From the NCBI GenBank assembly GCA_039105265.1, contig JAPFFF010000027.1:372001-436000 (forward strand): 64,000 nucleotides of DNA, given 5' to 3'. Position 1 is the stretch's first letter. Every line of letters starts with the position of its first letter. The notes under the pieces were generated by a model. The model was given only the letters and a program-made list of their open reading frames with translations, was not told the DNA's origin and made no database searches. Shown one piece after another: positions 8,906 through 18,650 of the stretch. The translations under genes and the position numbers were made by a program. Source of the DNA: Tritrichomonas musculus. Taxonomy: Eukaryota; Parabasalia; Tritrichomonadida; Tritrichomonadidae.

Positions 8906-10234
8906 ATGTCGTCAGATTCCATTGAAGAAATATACAATTACTCAGATGAAGATTCTATGAATGAACTTGGTAAAAATAAAAAGAATATCAACAAAAATGA
9001 AGATCTTAAAACATCATTAAATTCAAGCTCAGAAAACTCAACTGGAGGCATTCCTTTGAATGAAAACGAAGAAGTATCAGAAACAGATAAAAAAGTAACA
9101 ACATATTGGGATAAATGCGTATCATATTGGAAACAATATATAGATCCAAATGTATGGCGATCGACACCAATTTGTTTGCTTATTGGAGTAGCTTTTTGGT
9201 GCCTAGGCTTCATTCCCAATTATGAAAAATGCATGCTAAGCCAGTCAATTTTTGCTATTATTGGAGGAGTTATTATTGGAGCCTTTCAAAAAGTTCAAGA
9301 ATTCATACACAGAAAAACAATTCATCCCGGGATTGCCTTTTCAAAAGGAACATTTATGCAATTAGCTGTTATTTTGTATGGATTTCGAGTTCAGTTGAGT
9401 GACATTGCTGAAGTTGGCTGGAGCGGAGCGGTTACTTCGGTTTTAATGGTGATTGTCACTTTTCTAATAGGTCTATTACTGGGTACCATTTTCAAATTGC
9501 CACTAACATTGAGTGGCATTGTTAGCTGTGGCTTTTCGATTTGTGGAATTGCTGCAATTCTTAGTGCATGCTTGCTTTTTGAATCATCAGGTGCAGATAT
9601 TTCACTTGCCTGCGTTTTTGTGATTATTGGTGGATTCATCGACATTGCAGTTTATCCGTCACTTTATTCAATCAAGAACAAAATTGGATTTGATGACAAA
9701 AACTTTGGAATAACAGCCGGCGCTTCAATCAAAGAAATCGCTCATACAGTTTCAGTTGGCCTGTCATGCTCAGCCAGTGTAAGTAAATATGCAATGATTG
9801 TAAAAATGTTTAAAGTGTTCTGCATGCCGTTCATGCTCATCATTCTTGGTTTCGCTTTGCCGATTTATAAAAAAGCTCAAGAAAAGAAAAATAATGCAAC
9901 AAAGGCAGGTCATCGTAAGGAGAAAACTAGTTATGAAAAATGTACTGAGTTTTGGGGAAAAGTGACAATTCCTTATTTTGCTTTCTTGTTCATTTTGTTC
10001 ACTATCATTAATTCATATACTAAAATATCTGAAAAAGCTCATGATATAATCAATGAAATTATTATTATATTTTTGAGTACTTCAATGTTTTGTGTAGGAA
10101 TAACGACAAATTTGAGGGAATTAATTAAAGGAACTGGTTGGAGACCAATTACTTTGGCGATTATTCTATATATTTGGGTATTTGGATTCAGTTGGTTTCT
10201 TAATTTTATATTTGCTAAAATAAAAGGAGAATAA
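8906..10234 (+). CDS. YeiH / UPF0324-type membrane protein (putative anion exporter family)
   Basis: A 442-residue multi-pass membrane protein. Residues 1-85 are a hydrophilic acidic, serine-rich head absent from bacterial relatives. From residue 95 there are about ten hydrophobic segments. Landmarks of the UPF0324/YeiH family are in order: HPGIAFSKGTFMQLAVILYGFR (about 137-158), CGFSICGIAAILSAC (about 211-225) and the GITAGASIKEIAHTVSVG segment (about 270-287) followed by the KMFKVFCMPF helix. Bacterial members are annotated as putative sulfate exporters, but transport has rarely been shown. The family is essentially prokaryotic, so lateral transfer into the trichomonad lineage is likely. 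The start is supported by an Inr-like TCATTAT just upstream. Confidence 0.85.
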   Translation: MSSDSIEEIYNYSDEDSMNELGKNKKNINKNEDLKTSLNSSSENSTGGIPLNENEEVSETDKKVTTYWDKCVSYWKQYIDPNVWRSTPICLLIGVAFWCLGFIPNYEKCMLSQSIFAIIGGVIIGAFQKVQEFIHRKTIHPGIAFSKGTFMQLAVILYGFRVQLSDIAEVGWSGAVTSVLMVIVTFLIGLLLGTIFKLPLTLSGIVSCGFSICGIAAILSACLLFESSGADISLACVFVIIGGFIDIAVYPSLYSIKNKIGFDDKNFGITAGASIKEIAHTVSVGLSCSASVSKYAMIVKMFKVFCMPFMLIILGFALPIYKKAQEKKNNATKAGHRKEKTSYEKCTEFWGKVTIPYFAFLFILFTIINSYTKISEKAHDIINEIIIIFLSTSMFCVGITTNLRELIKGTGWRPITLAIILYIWVFGFSWFLNFIFAKIKGE

Positions 10235-10492
10235 TTTATTAATTTTAACTTTTTTTTTAGAAAATATTTAGATGAAATTTTAAAAAAATAAACAATATTT
10301 ACAAATTTTAGTATATTTTTAATTTCAAAATTATATTTGGTTAGTTATTTATTGATAATTAATAGAAAATGCTTTTTATACTTAGCAAAATAATTAAAAC
10401 TAATCTAAAGTACGTATACAGAATTTTTTAATAAAACTTATTCAATTTTTTCAATTGGCTTTTCAATTAGCTTATAAACGTTTTATAAGTAG

Positions 10493-13400
10493 ATGACTGA
10501 TAAAAATCAATTTTTAGACCTTTCAAGGTATGAAAAACTAGAAAAGATTGGGAAAGGTGGCTTCGGAACCGTTTATAAAGTGGAAGACACAGAAACAGGT
10601 AAAGTCTATGCTGCAAAAGTATCAATTAAAGTATTAACTGATAAATCAGATGATTTAATTACAGATCTTGCACGAGAAGTGAATATTATTTCCAAATTAG
10701 ATCATCCATCTATACTCAAATTTGTAGGATTCAGTCCGACAGATTTTAAAAATAATTTTAAACCCGTGATTGTCACAGCATTTTCTGAAACAGGTTCATT
10801 AGGAAAGCTCATTAAACTCGAAAGGCAAGGTTTATCAGAAAAGAACTGGAATAGTACTAGTAAGCTCATTAATATTTACGGAATAGCATCAGGGATGGCC
10901 TACTTACATTCACATAATCTATTGCATCGTGATCTAAAACCAGAAAATGTTCTTGAAACAGATGATTTAACTCCAAATATTGCTGATTTTGGTCTTTCAA
11001 AGCAATTGCATGAAAACGATAGCAGTATGTCATTGAGAGAAACCGTTAATGTAAAGGGAACACCAATGTTTATTGCTCCTGAAATTTGGAAAAGTTGTAG
11101 CTACACTAAATCCAGTGATGTTTATGCTTATGGCATCACTGTGTATGAAATAGTAACGAATGACGAACCTTTCAAAATAGACAATATTTTCAATTTTTAT
11201 GCACAAATTGTTCATCATAATCACAGACCAGAGTTTAAAGGCTCAATTCCTGAAGCATATAAAAATCTTATTGAAAGATGTTGGTCTGAAAACCCAAATA
11301 GTCGTCCAACATTTGATAAGATTGTTGATGAATTGAAAAATAATCCAAATTTCATAACAGATGAAATTGATTCTGACATGTTTTATAACTATGTTGATCA
11401 AATCTCAAGTAATGAAAGATCTACTAAAAAAGAGCAAAAAGGCATTCTTTTTGAGCAAATAGTTGATAAACTTACAAATTTAAATAGAGTCAAAGTTATA
11501 GAAGAAGAAAAGAAAGATGATATTATTCAAAATCTTATTGATTTAAAGTTAAGCCAAAGTTTCATTAATCTTCCTGAAAATATAAAAAGAATTATTCAAG
11601 ATTTTATTGCAAATAAATCACCAAATATTGTATTCGAAGAAGATCAAGTAATTCAATTGTTTTATGATGGATCTTTTTCATCAGATGATTTTATTGACGT
11701 TTTAACGCATTTTGATGAAATTTTACTTAAAATGAAGTATCCTTCAGAAAATTTTGGACCTATATATAAAAGGATTGAGAGTTTAAAAGAATCCAAATTG
11801 CCACAAATTAATATCAATTTACGTATTTCTGATGTAAAAAGAATTAATGAAATTTTTCCAGCAAAAGTGTATGAAATTGTAATAAATCAAGTTATAATTG
11901 AACCTTCTGTTAGCATTATAGGAATGCGTACTTTTGCAAATTATTATTCACTTACTGAAATATCAATTCCATCTTCAGTTACAATAATTGAAGATAGCGC
12001 TTTTGCCAAATGTTTGGGTTTGCAAAATATAATAATTCCTCAATCAGTAACATCAATTGGATATTGTGCTTTTCAACTCTGTCAATCCCTGGAGTCTATA
12101 ACAATCCCTTCGTCTGTGATGTCAATTGGTAATTCTGCATTTGCAATTTGTACAAAATTAAAATCAGTCAAAATTCTTTCACAAATAACTAAAATTGCAG
12201 ACTCTTTATTTTCTGAATGTGAAAGTTTATCTTCAATATCAATTCCTCCATCTGTTAATACAATCGATATAGGAGCATTTAGCGCATGTTCATCATTACA
12301 AAGTATCTTGATTACTTCAGCATCCATTCAAATTAATGATTCTGCCTTCCTTGGATGCACATCACTTAAACAGGTTGAAATCACTTCATCTTTGATTTCT
12401 ATCAAAGATAAAGCCTTTTCACAATGTGTTTCTTTAGAACAAGTGAAAATTAATGATTCTGCTAATGTTTTATTTTTTGGTGATAGCATTTTTTATGATT
12501 GTAAATCATTAATTGATATACAGCTTCCTCAAAAACTGCAACATATTGGATTTGAGGCTTTCAGAAAATGCATTTCATTGAAACAAATAGAAATACCATC
12601 TTCTGTTACATCTTTTGGTGATTTTGTTTTTGCTGGATGTTCTTCATTAACCAAAATATCGATTCCTTCATGTTTGACCAAAATACCGAAATCAGCATTC
12701 TATGGTTGTACAAATTTGGTCAATGTTGAAATTCCATCTTCAATAACAATGATCGAAGAATCAGCATTTGCTGATTGTACTTCGCTTAAATCTATTTCTC
12801 TTCCTGTTAATCTCGTTTTGATTGATGATCTTGTTTTTTCTGGCTGCAAATCGCTCGAAGAGGTAATCATTCCTTCATCTGTAATGTCGATTGGAAATTC
12901 GTCTTTTAGTGAATGTATATCATTAGTTAAATTAAATATTCCTTCATCTGTTAAATCGATTGGTAATTCATCTTTTAGTGGTTGTTCTTCTCTTGTTGAA
13001 ATGATAATTCCTTCATCAGTAAATTCAATCAAAAACTTTCTTTTTAGTCAGTGCACTTCATTAGCAAAAGTAATCATTCCTTCTTCACTTTCGTCAATTG
13101 GTGATTCAACATTTGAAGGTTGTAAATCATTGAAAGAAATATACATTCCATCATCAATTACAGAGTATGGAACTTCAACTTTTAAGGGATGTACAGCACT
13201 TAAATTGATGACAATTTCATCTTCAATAAAAGTAATTGGTAGTTCAACTTTCTCAGGTTGTACATCTATTGAAGAAATTTTAATTCCTTCTTCAGTTAAA
13301 AAAATAAAAGATGGTTCATTTTATGGATGTTCGTCACTAAAACAAATTGAGATTCCTTCATCTGTAACTGCAATTGAGCCATACACTTTTTATGGATGTA

Positions 13401-16400
13401 CTTCTCTTCAAGAAATTAGTATACCTTCATCTGTGGCTCTGATTGATGCAAGTGCTTTTGCATGCTGTTCATCTCTAATAGAAGTATTAATTCCTTCTTC
13501 TGTAAAATATATTTCTTCTAATGCATTTGAAAATTGTTCTTCATTAGAAACTATTGCTTTACCGACTTCCATTTCGTCAATCAGTCCATTTTGCTTCAAG
13601 GGATGTTCGTCATTAAATGAGATACTCGTCCCAAATACAATAACAGTAATAGGGGAAGAATCATTTTCAAATTGTGAATCATTAACTGAGATTCAGATTC
13701 CTGAATTCGTTGAATCAATTGGGATGAATGCCTTCAAAGGATGCACTTCATTGAAGAAAATAATAATTGATCCATTTAATATTAATATTAATCCTACTGT
13801 ATTTAGTGATTGTTATTCGCTAAAATATTTAACTATGTCAATTCAAGCTAATCCATTTGAGGGGAAAAAATATCATTTTGATTCGAAAATATTTCAAACC
13901 ATTACGCATGTTACAATTCCTTCATCAATAACGACTATTAAAGAAAAAACTTTTTATGAATGCACATTATTGGAAGAAATAACACTTCCAGATACATTGT
14001 TATCAATAGAAGATTATTCATTTTGTGGATGTTCAGCATTGAAAAAAATCAAGCTTCCAGAATCATTAACATATCTTGGTAAATATGCATTTTCAAGATG
14101 TTCATCATTAGAACAAATGAACATTCCAGTCAATATTGAATATATTAAAGAATATTCATTTTCAGAATGTACATCACTTACCAGAATTGAAATGACGAAT
14201 AATATCAAAGATATTGAAGAACATTCATTTGAGAAATGTTCCAAATTAATTGATATTAAACTTCCATCAGAATTGACGACATTGAAAGAATATTTATTTT
14301 CGAAATGTTCATCATTACAACATATTGAACTTCCGAAAACATTAACAACTCTTTATCCATATTCATTCAATGAATGTACTTCACTTTCATCTATTGAACT
14401 TCCAACATCGATCACTACTATTTCTGAATATTCATTTTCTAAATGTTCAAATCTTTCACATATAAATCTTCCACCAACGATAACAACGATATCAAATAAC
14501 ACTTTTGAAGGATGTTCATCATTAAAAGAAATTGTCATTCCTGATTCAGTTGAAACAATTTGTGAGAAATCCTTTTCAGAATGCATTTCCTTAACAAAAC
14601 TCACTATTCCTAGTTCTGTTAAGTCTATTGATCAGGATGCATTCAATAAATGTAAAGCATTGAAAGAAGTTACAATTGATTCTATTAAAACAAAAGTTCA
14701 AAATAATGCATTTCATGACTGTTTTATGTTCAAAAATTTAATTATCTCCTCCAAAGAAAAAACATTATCTGATTATTCCTCATCCAAATATCCATCAGTG
14801 ACTGAAATAGTGATTACACCTGAAGTGTCAAAAATTGGTGATTACGCTTTTTTCCAATGTTCATTAACCAAAATAATTCTTCCACCAACGCTCATAACAA
14901 TTGAAGATTTTGCTTTTACGCAGTGCTTTGAGTTAAGAGATGTTTATATTCCATCGTCTGTAAAAATAATTGGTATTCATGCTTTTGAAGGTTGCTCATT
15001 GCTAACTAAACTGCATATTCCACCTAATATTACAATTATAGATGAATCCGTTTTTAAATCTTGTTCATCACTTGAATCTATAGAAATACCTTTATCTGTT
15101 ACTTGTATTAGAGATTATGCATTTGAAAATTGTGGTTTATTAAGATTGGTTATTCCACCATCTGTAACTCAAATTTTTTTGTCGGCTTTTTCTAATTGTA
15201 CTTTATTAGAAAAAGTTGAACTTCCTTCATCAATTAAAGAAATCCCCGAATCATTATTCATCAACTGCTCTTCTTTAACCAAAATCATAATTCCTTCATC
15301 AGTAACTTTCATTGGATCTGAAGCTTTTAGAATGTGCAGTTCATTAGAAGAAATATCTTTACCACCATTATTGAAAAATATTAGTTATGGTTGTTTTGAT
15401 GGTTGTTCATCATTAAAGGAAATCATTATTCCATCATCAGTAAGAGAAATTGATCATGGTTCTTTTAAAAACTGCATCTCATTAATAGAGATTAATATTC
15501 CTAATTCAGTCAAAATTATTAAAGAACAAGCTTTTTGTGGATGCACCTCTTTGGAAAATATAACAATTGATCTTTTTGATATTGAAATTCATAAGACTTC
15601 TTTTGAAAATTGTCCTTCATTAAAATACTTGGTCATTCCTGAAGAAACAAAATTATCACATGACATAAACTGCAATCAAAAGATATTTAAAACTATTACG
15701 CATATTACAATTCCTTCATCAATAACAAAAATAAGCGCAAAGGCTTTCTACGGGTATGAAATATTGGAAGAAATAACACTTCCAGATACATTGTTATCAA
15801 TAGAAGATTATTCATTTTGTGGATGTTCAGCATTGAAAAAAATCAAGCTTCCAGAATCATTAACATACCTTGGTAAATATGCATTTTCAAGATGTTCATC
15901 ATTAGAACAAATGAACATTCCAGTCAATATTGAATATATTAAAGAATATTCATTTTCAGAATGCACATCACTTACCAGAATTGAAATGACGAATAATATC
16001 AAAGATATTGAAGAACATTCATTTGAGAAATGTTCCAAATTAATTGATATTAAACTTCCATCAGAACTGACGACATTGAAAGAATATTTATTTTCGAAAT
16101 GTTCATCATTACAACATATTGAGCTTCCGAAAACATTAACAACTCTTTATCCATATTCATTCAATGAATGTACTTCACTTTCATCTATTGAACTTCCAAC
16201 ATCGATCACTACTATTTCTGAATATTCATTTTCTAAATGTTCAAATCTTTCACATATAAATCTTCCACCAACGATAACAAAAATATCAAATAACACTTTT
16301 GAAGGATGTACTTCAATTACTGAGATAATTATTCCTTCATCTGTTAATTCAATTGGGCGTTCCGCATTCAAAAATTGCTCATCACTTGAGTGCATTGAAA

Positions 16401-18055
16401 TTCCACAATCAATTTCTTTAATTAATGACTCTACATTTGATGGCTGTTCATCATTGGTAAAATTCACTTTTCCGTCTTCAGTAACATCGATTGGATACAG
16501 TTCATTCAGAAATTGTTCTTCTCTTAAAGAGTTGAGTTTTCCATCGTCTCTTCAATGCATAGGATGGTCTTCTTTTAGTGGTTGTTCATCGCTCATATCA
16601 ATAATTGTCCCAAATTCGATCAAAATGATCGGATACAGTGTTTTTAGCGATTGTAGATCACTCACACAAATCGCTCTTCCTCCCACAATGAAAATAATTC
16701 CAGACTCTTTCTTTGCTAATTGTGAATCGCTCGAAACAATCACAATTCCGCCATCAGTTCAATCATTTGGAAGTTCATCCTTTAAAGGATGTAAGTCGTT
16801 GTCAGAAATACAGATAAACTCGTCAATAACAGCATTGGGAAGTTATGCTTTTTCTGACTGTTCTTTATTGACTAAAGTTTGTATTCCATCTTCAATCGAA
16901 ATAATCCAGAGTGGTACTTTTAAAGGCTGTTCAGCATTACGTGAAGTCATTCTTCCGCATTCATTGGCGAGTATTAACGAGTCTGCATTTGAAGACTGTT
17001 TGTCACTTGAACATATCACTCTTCCAAGCAAGCTTTTATTCGTCAGCAACAAGTGCTTTTCAGGTTGTTCATCGCTGAAAGAAATAACTCTTCCGGGAAC
17101 TGTTTGCTGTATCTGCAGCCAATCCTTCATGAATTGCACGTCATTACAAACGATGGTTATTCCCGACTCAGTCACTATGATTAAAGATGATGCGTTTAAA
17201 GGTTGCATCTCTCTTAAATCGCTCACCATTGATCTGTTTGGTGTAATAATCGGACCAAATGCCTTTGGTGACTGTCATCTTTTGAAGACATTGAATATTC
17301 CGCCATCAAGAAAGGCTACAAAGATCGAGAAATCGAAATTGAAACATTTTCCGCTTGTTCCACAATTTGTAATTCCAAGCACGATCACGTCGATTGAAGA
17401 GAGCGCGTTCGAAGGCATGTTAGCAATAGAGCATGTAGATATTCCAGCATCAGTCACGTGCATTGGAAGGTTGGCCTTCCGAAGTTGTGCATCGCTTCAT
17501 AGCCTTGTAATTCCATCGAGTGTTACTTGCATTGGAGATTCAGCTTTTGAAGGATGTTCTTCTTTAGTTGATATTTCTCTTCCTTCTTCGCTTGAAGCAA
17601 TCGAAGAGAAAGCTTTTGCTCGTTGTTCGTCTCTTCAAAAACTCAGCATTCCAAATTCAGTTAAGTCAATTGGGAAGAACGCTTTCAGAGGTTGTACAGA
17701 GCTTGATTCATTTGTGATTCCGCCGAATTTGGTCATAATTGATGATTGGACTTTCTCAGGCTGTAATAATTTGAGAAATGTCATTATTCCTAATTCAGTC
17801 AGATCAATTGGAAGATGTGCATTTAGAAATTGTTCATCCCTCATCACATTGACTATACCAAAATCAGTCAATTCAATAGGAACAAGAGCATTTCATGGAT
17901 GCATAAAACTGAAAGAAATCAATATTTTGTCAGAAGAAATGACAATAGGAAACAGTGTTTTTTTCGAATGTTCATCTCTTCTAAAAATTAATGTTCCATT
18001 CTCTTTTAAATCAAAAAATCAATTTGAAAAGAAAATTTTGGTGAATTGTGTTTAA
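10493..18055 (+). CDS. Protein kinase (TKL-like) fused to a giant BspA-type LRR array
   Basis: A 2520-residue single-exon protein. Residues about 11-280 are a complete kinase domain: glycine loop GKGGFGTVY, the lysine in AAK, HRDLKPEN with HRD at 145-147, DFG at 165-167, an APE motif and a TKL-like C-lobe (RCWSENPNSRPTF). All catalytic residues are present, so it should be active. Residues about 290-450 are a helical linker. From about 455 to the end run roughly 85 LRR_5 units of about 23 residues (SLxxIxIPSSVTxIxxxAFxxC). There is no signal peptide or membrane segment, which argues for a cytosolic scaffold kinase rather than a surface receptor. A block of units is duplicated almost exactly within the array (separate entry). 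Neighbours are unrelated. Substrates are unknown. Confidence 0.92.
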   Translation: MTDKNQFLDLSRYEKLEKIGKGGFGTVYKVEDTETGKVYAAKVSIKVLTDKSDDLITDLAREVNIISKLDHPSILKFVGFSPTDFKNNFKPVIVTAFSETGSLGKLIKLERQGLSEKNWNSTSKLINIYGIASGMAYLHSHNLLHRDLKPENVLETDDLTPNIADFGLSKQLHENDSSMSLRETVNVKGTPMFIAPEIWKSCSYTKSSDVYAYGITVYEIVTNDEPFKIDNIFNFYAQIVHHNHRPEFKGSIPEAYKNLIERCWSENPNSRPTFDKIVDELKNNPNFITDEIDSDMFYNYVDQISSNERSTKKEQKGILFEQIVDKLTNLNRVKVIEEEKKDDIIQNLIDLKLSQSFINLPENIKRIIQDFIANKSPNIVFEEDQVIQLFYDGSFSSDDFIDVLTHFDEILLKMKYPSENFGPIYKRIESLKESKLPQININLRISDVKRINEIFPAKVYEIVINQVIIEPSVSIIGMRTFANYYSLTEISIPSSVTIIEDSAFAKCLGLQNIIIPQSVTSIGYCAFQLCQSLESITIPSSVMSIGNSAFAICTKLKSVKILSQITKIADSLFSECESLSSISIPPSVNTIDIGAFSACSSLQSILITSASIQINDSAFLGCTSLKQVEITSSLISIKDKAFSQCVSLEQVKINDSANVLFFGDSIFYDCKSLIDIQLPQKLQHIGFEAFRKCISLKQIEIPSSVTSFGDFVFAGCSSLTKISIPSCLTKIPKSAFYGCTNLVNVEIPSSITMIEESAFADCTSLKSISLPVNLVLIDDLVFSGCKSLEEVIIPSSVMSIGNSSFSECISLVKLNIPSSVKSIGNSSFSGCSSLVEMIIPSSVNSIKNFLFSQCTSLAKVIIPSSLSSIGDSTFEGCKSLKEIYIPSSITEYGTSTFKGCTALKLMTISSSIKVIGSSTFSGCTSIEEILIPSSVKKIKDGSFYGCSSLKQIEIPSSVTAIEPYTFYGCTSLQEISIPSSVALIDASAFACCSSLIEVLIPSSVKYISSNAFENCSSLETIALPTSISSISPFCFKGCSSLNEILVPNTITVIGEESFSNCESLTEIQIPEFVESIGMNAFKGCTSLKKIIIDPFNININPTVFSDCYSLKYLTMSIQANPFEGKKYHFDSKIFQTITHVTIPSSITTIKEKTFYECTLLEEITLPDTLLSIEDYSFCGCSALKKIKLPESLTYLGKYAFSRCSSLEQMNIPVNIEYIKEYSFSECTSLTRIEMTNNIKDIEEHSFEKCSKLIDIKLPSELTTLKEYLFSKCSSLQHIELPKTLTTLYPYSFNECTSLSSIELPTSITTISEYSFSKCSNLSHINLPPTITTISNNTFEGCSSLKEIVIPDSVETICEKSFSECISLTKLTIPSSVKSIDQDAFNKCKALKEVTIDSIKTKVQNNAFHDCFMFKNLIISSKEKTLSDYSSSKYPSVTEIVITPEVSKIGDYAFFQCSLTKIILPPTLITIEDFAFTQCFELRDVYIPSSVKIIGIHAFEGCSLLTKLHIPPNITIIDESVFKSCSSLESIEIPLSVTCIRDYAFENCGLLRLVIPPSVTQIFLSAFSNCTLLEKVELPSSIKEIPESLFINCSSLTKIIIPSSVTFIGSEAFRMCSSLEEISLPPLLKNISYGCFDGCSSLKEIIIPSSVREIDHGSFKNCISLIEINIPNSVKIIKEQAFCGCTSLENITIDLFDIEIHKTSFENCPSLKYLVIPEETKLSHDINCNQKIFKTITHITIPSSITKISAKAFYGYEILEEITLPDTLLSIEDYSFCGCSALKKIKLPESLTYLGKYAFSRCSSLEQMNIPVNIEYIKEYSFSECTSLTRIEMTNNIKDIEEHSFEKCSKLIDIKLPSELTTLKEYLFSKCSSLQHIELPKTLTTLYPYSFNECTSLSSIELPTSITTISEYSFSKCSNLSHINLPPTITKISNNTFEGCTSITEIIIPSSVNSIGRSAFKNCSSLECIEIPQSISLINDSTFDGCSSLVKFTFPSSVTSIGYSSFRNCSSLKELSFPSSLQCIGWSSFSGCSSLISIIVPNSIKMIGYSVFSDCRSLTQIALPPTMKIIPDSFFANCESLETITIPPSVQSFGSSSFKGCKSLSEIQINSSITALGSYAFSDCSLLTKVCIPSSIEIIQSGTFKGCSALREVILPHSLASINESAFEDCLSLEHITLPSKLLFVSNKCFSGCSSLKEITLPGTVCCICSQSFMNCTSLQTMVIPDSVTMIKDDAFKGCISLKSLTIDLFGVIIGPNAFGDCHLLKTLNIPPSRKATKIEKSKLKHFPLVPQFVIPSTITSIEESAFEGMLAIEHVDIPASVTCIGRLAFRSCASLHSLVIPSSVTCIGDSAFEGCSSLVDISLPSSLEAIEEKAFARCSSLQKLSIPNSVKSIGKNAFRGCTELDSFVIPPNLVIIDDWTFSGCNNLRNVIIPNSVRSIGRCAFRNCSSLITLTIPKSVNSIGTRAFHGCIKLKEINILSEEMTIGNSVFFECSSLLKINVPFSFKSKNQFEKKILVNCV
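13971..14516 (+). repeat. Internal duplicated LRR block, copy A
   Basis: About 546 bp (around eight LRR units, from LEEITLPDTLLSIEDYSF to NNTFEGC) are repeated 1794 bp downstream with only a handful of substitutions, far closer than any other pair of units in the gene. The offset equals 598 residues, exactly 26 units of 23 residues, so the repeat register is kept. Confidence 0.9.
15765..16310 (+). repeat. Internal duplicated LRR block, copy B
   Basis: The partner of the block at 13971-14516. It shows near-identity including silent positions, indicating recent duplication or gene conversion inside the coding sequence. The flanking units diverge normally. Confidence 0.9.
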
Positions 18056-18650
18056 TTTTATATTATCGTAATAATTGATATATTTTTGTTTATATTAAAA
18101 GAAAAATTAAAATATTATGAAATGTATTTTTTAAAAAATAACTAATATGATAATAACAAAACATCTTTCACAAGATCTTAAAATGAAAAACTTGAATGAT
18201 ATCTAAAAAACAATATATCAATGAATGAAAAAAGTATATTATTATTAATATATTTAGATTAATGATGAAGCAATGATGATTGTACTCAGAAAACACTATT
18301 AATGATTTTTATTATTTCAGATTCTGCTAAATAATCAATTAAAATTAGAATTATTAGTTATTTTATATGATTTAATATATTATATTATATTTATTATAAT
18401 TTTTTTAAAACTATCAATTAAGATAAAAGCAAAATATTGATATTACTACAAAATTTTTTTTTGGTTAATGAAATATTGAAGAAATTGGTTAAGATTAGTA
18501 TTAAATAACGTTCTCTCATTGATGATATATATATTTATTAGATTTCCCATTGTTAAAAATGCAATTATCATAATACAGTTTTAAAGTCAACTTTGTTCTA
18601 TTTATTTTTAATCAAAAGAGAAATATTCAATAATAAAAATTATTATCTGA
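18056..18650. other. Spacer without recognised feature
   Basis: About 595 bp of extremely AT-rich DNA between two convergent genes. No element ends, hairpins of note or coding remnants were recognised. Confidence 0.6.

Noticed and set aside
12082-17871. Many antisense open frames inside the kinase-LRR gene
   Set aside because: They mirror the LRR repeat in the opposite strand, recur with the repeat period and have no independent coding signal.
11900-18000. CRISPR-like periodicity in the LRR region
   Set aside because: The period of 69 bp reflects a protein repeat; units vary throughout and there are no constant repeats with unique spacers, and the genome is eukaryotic.
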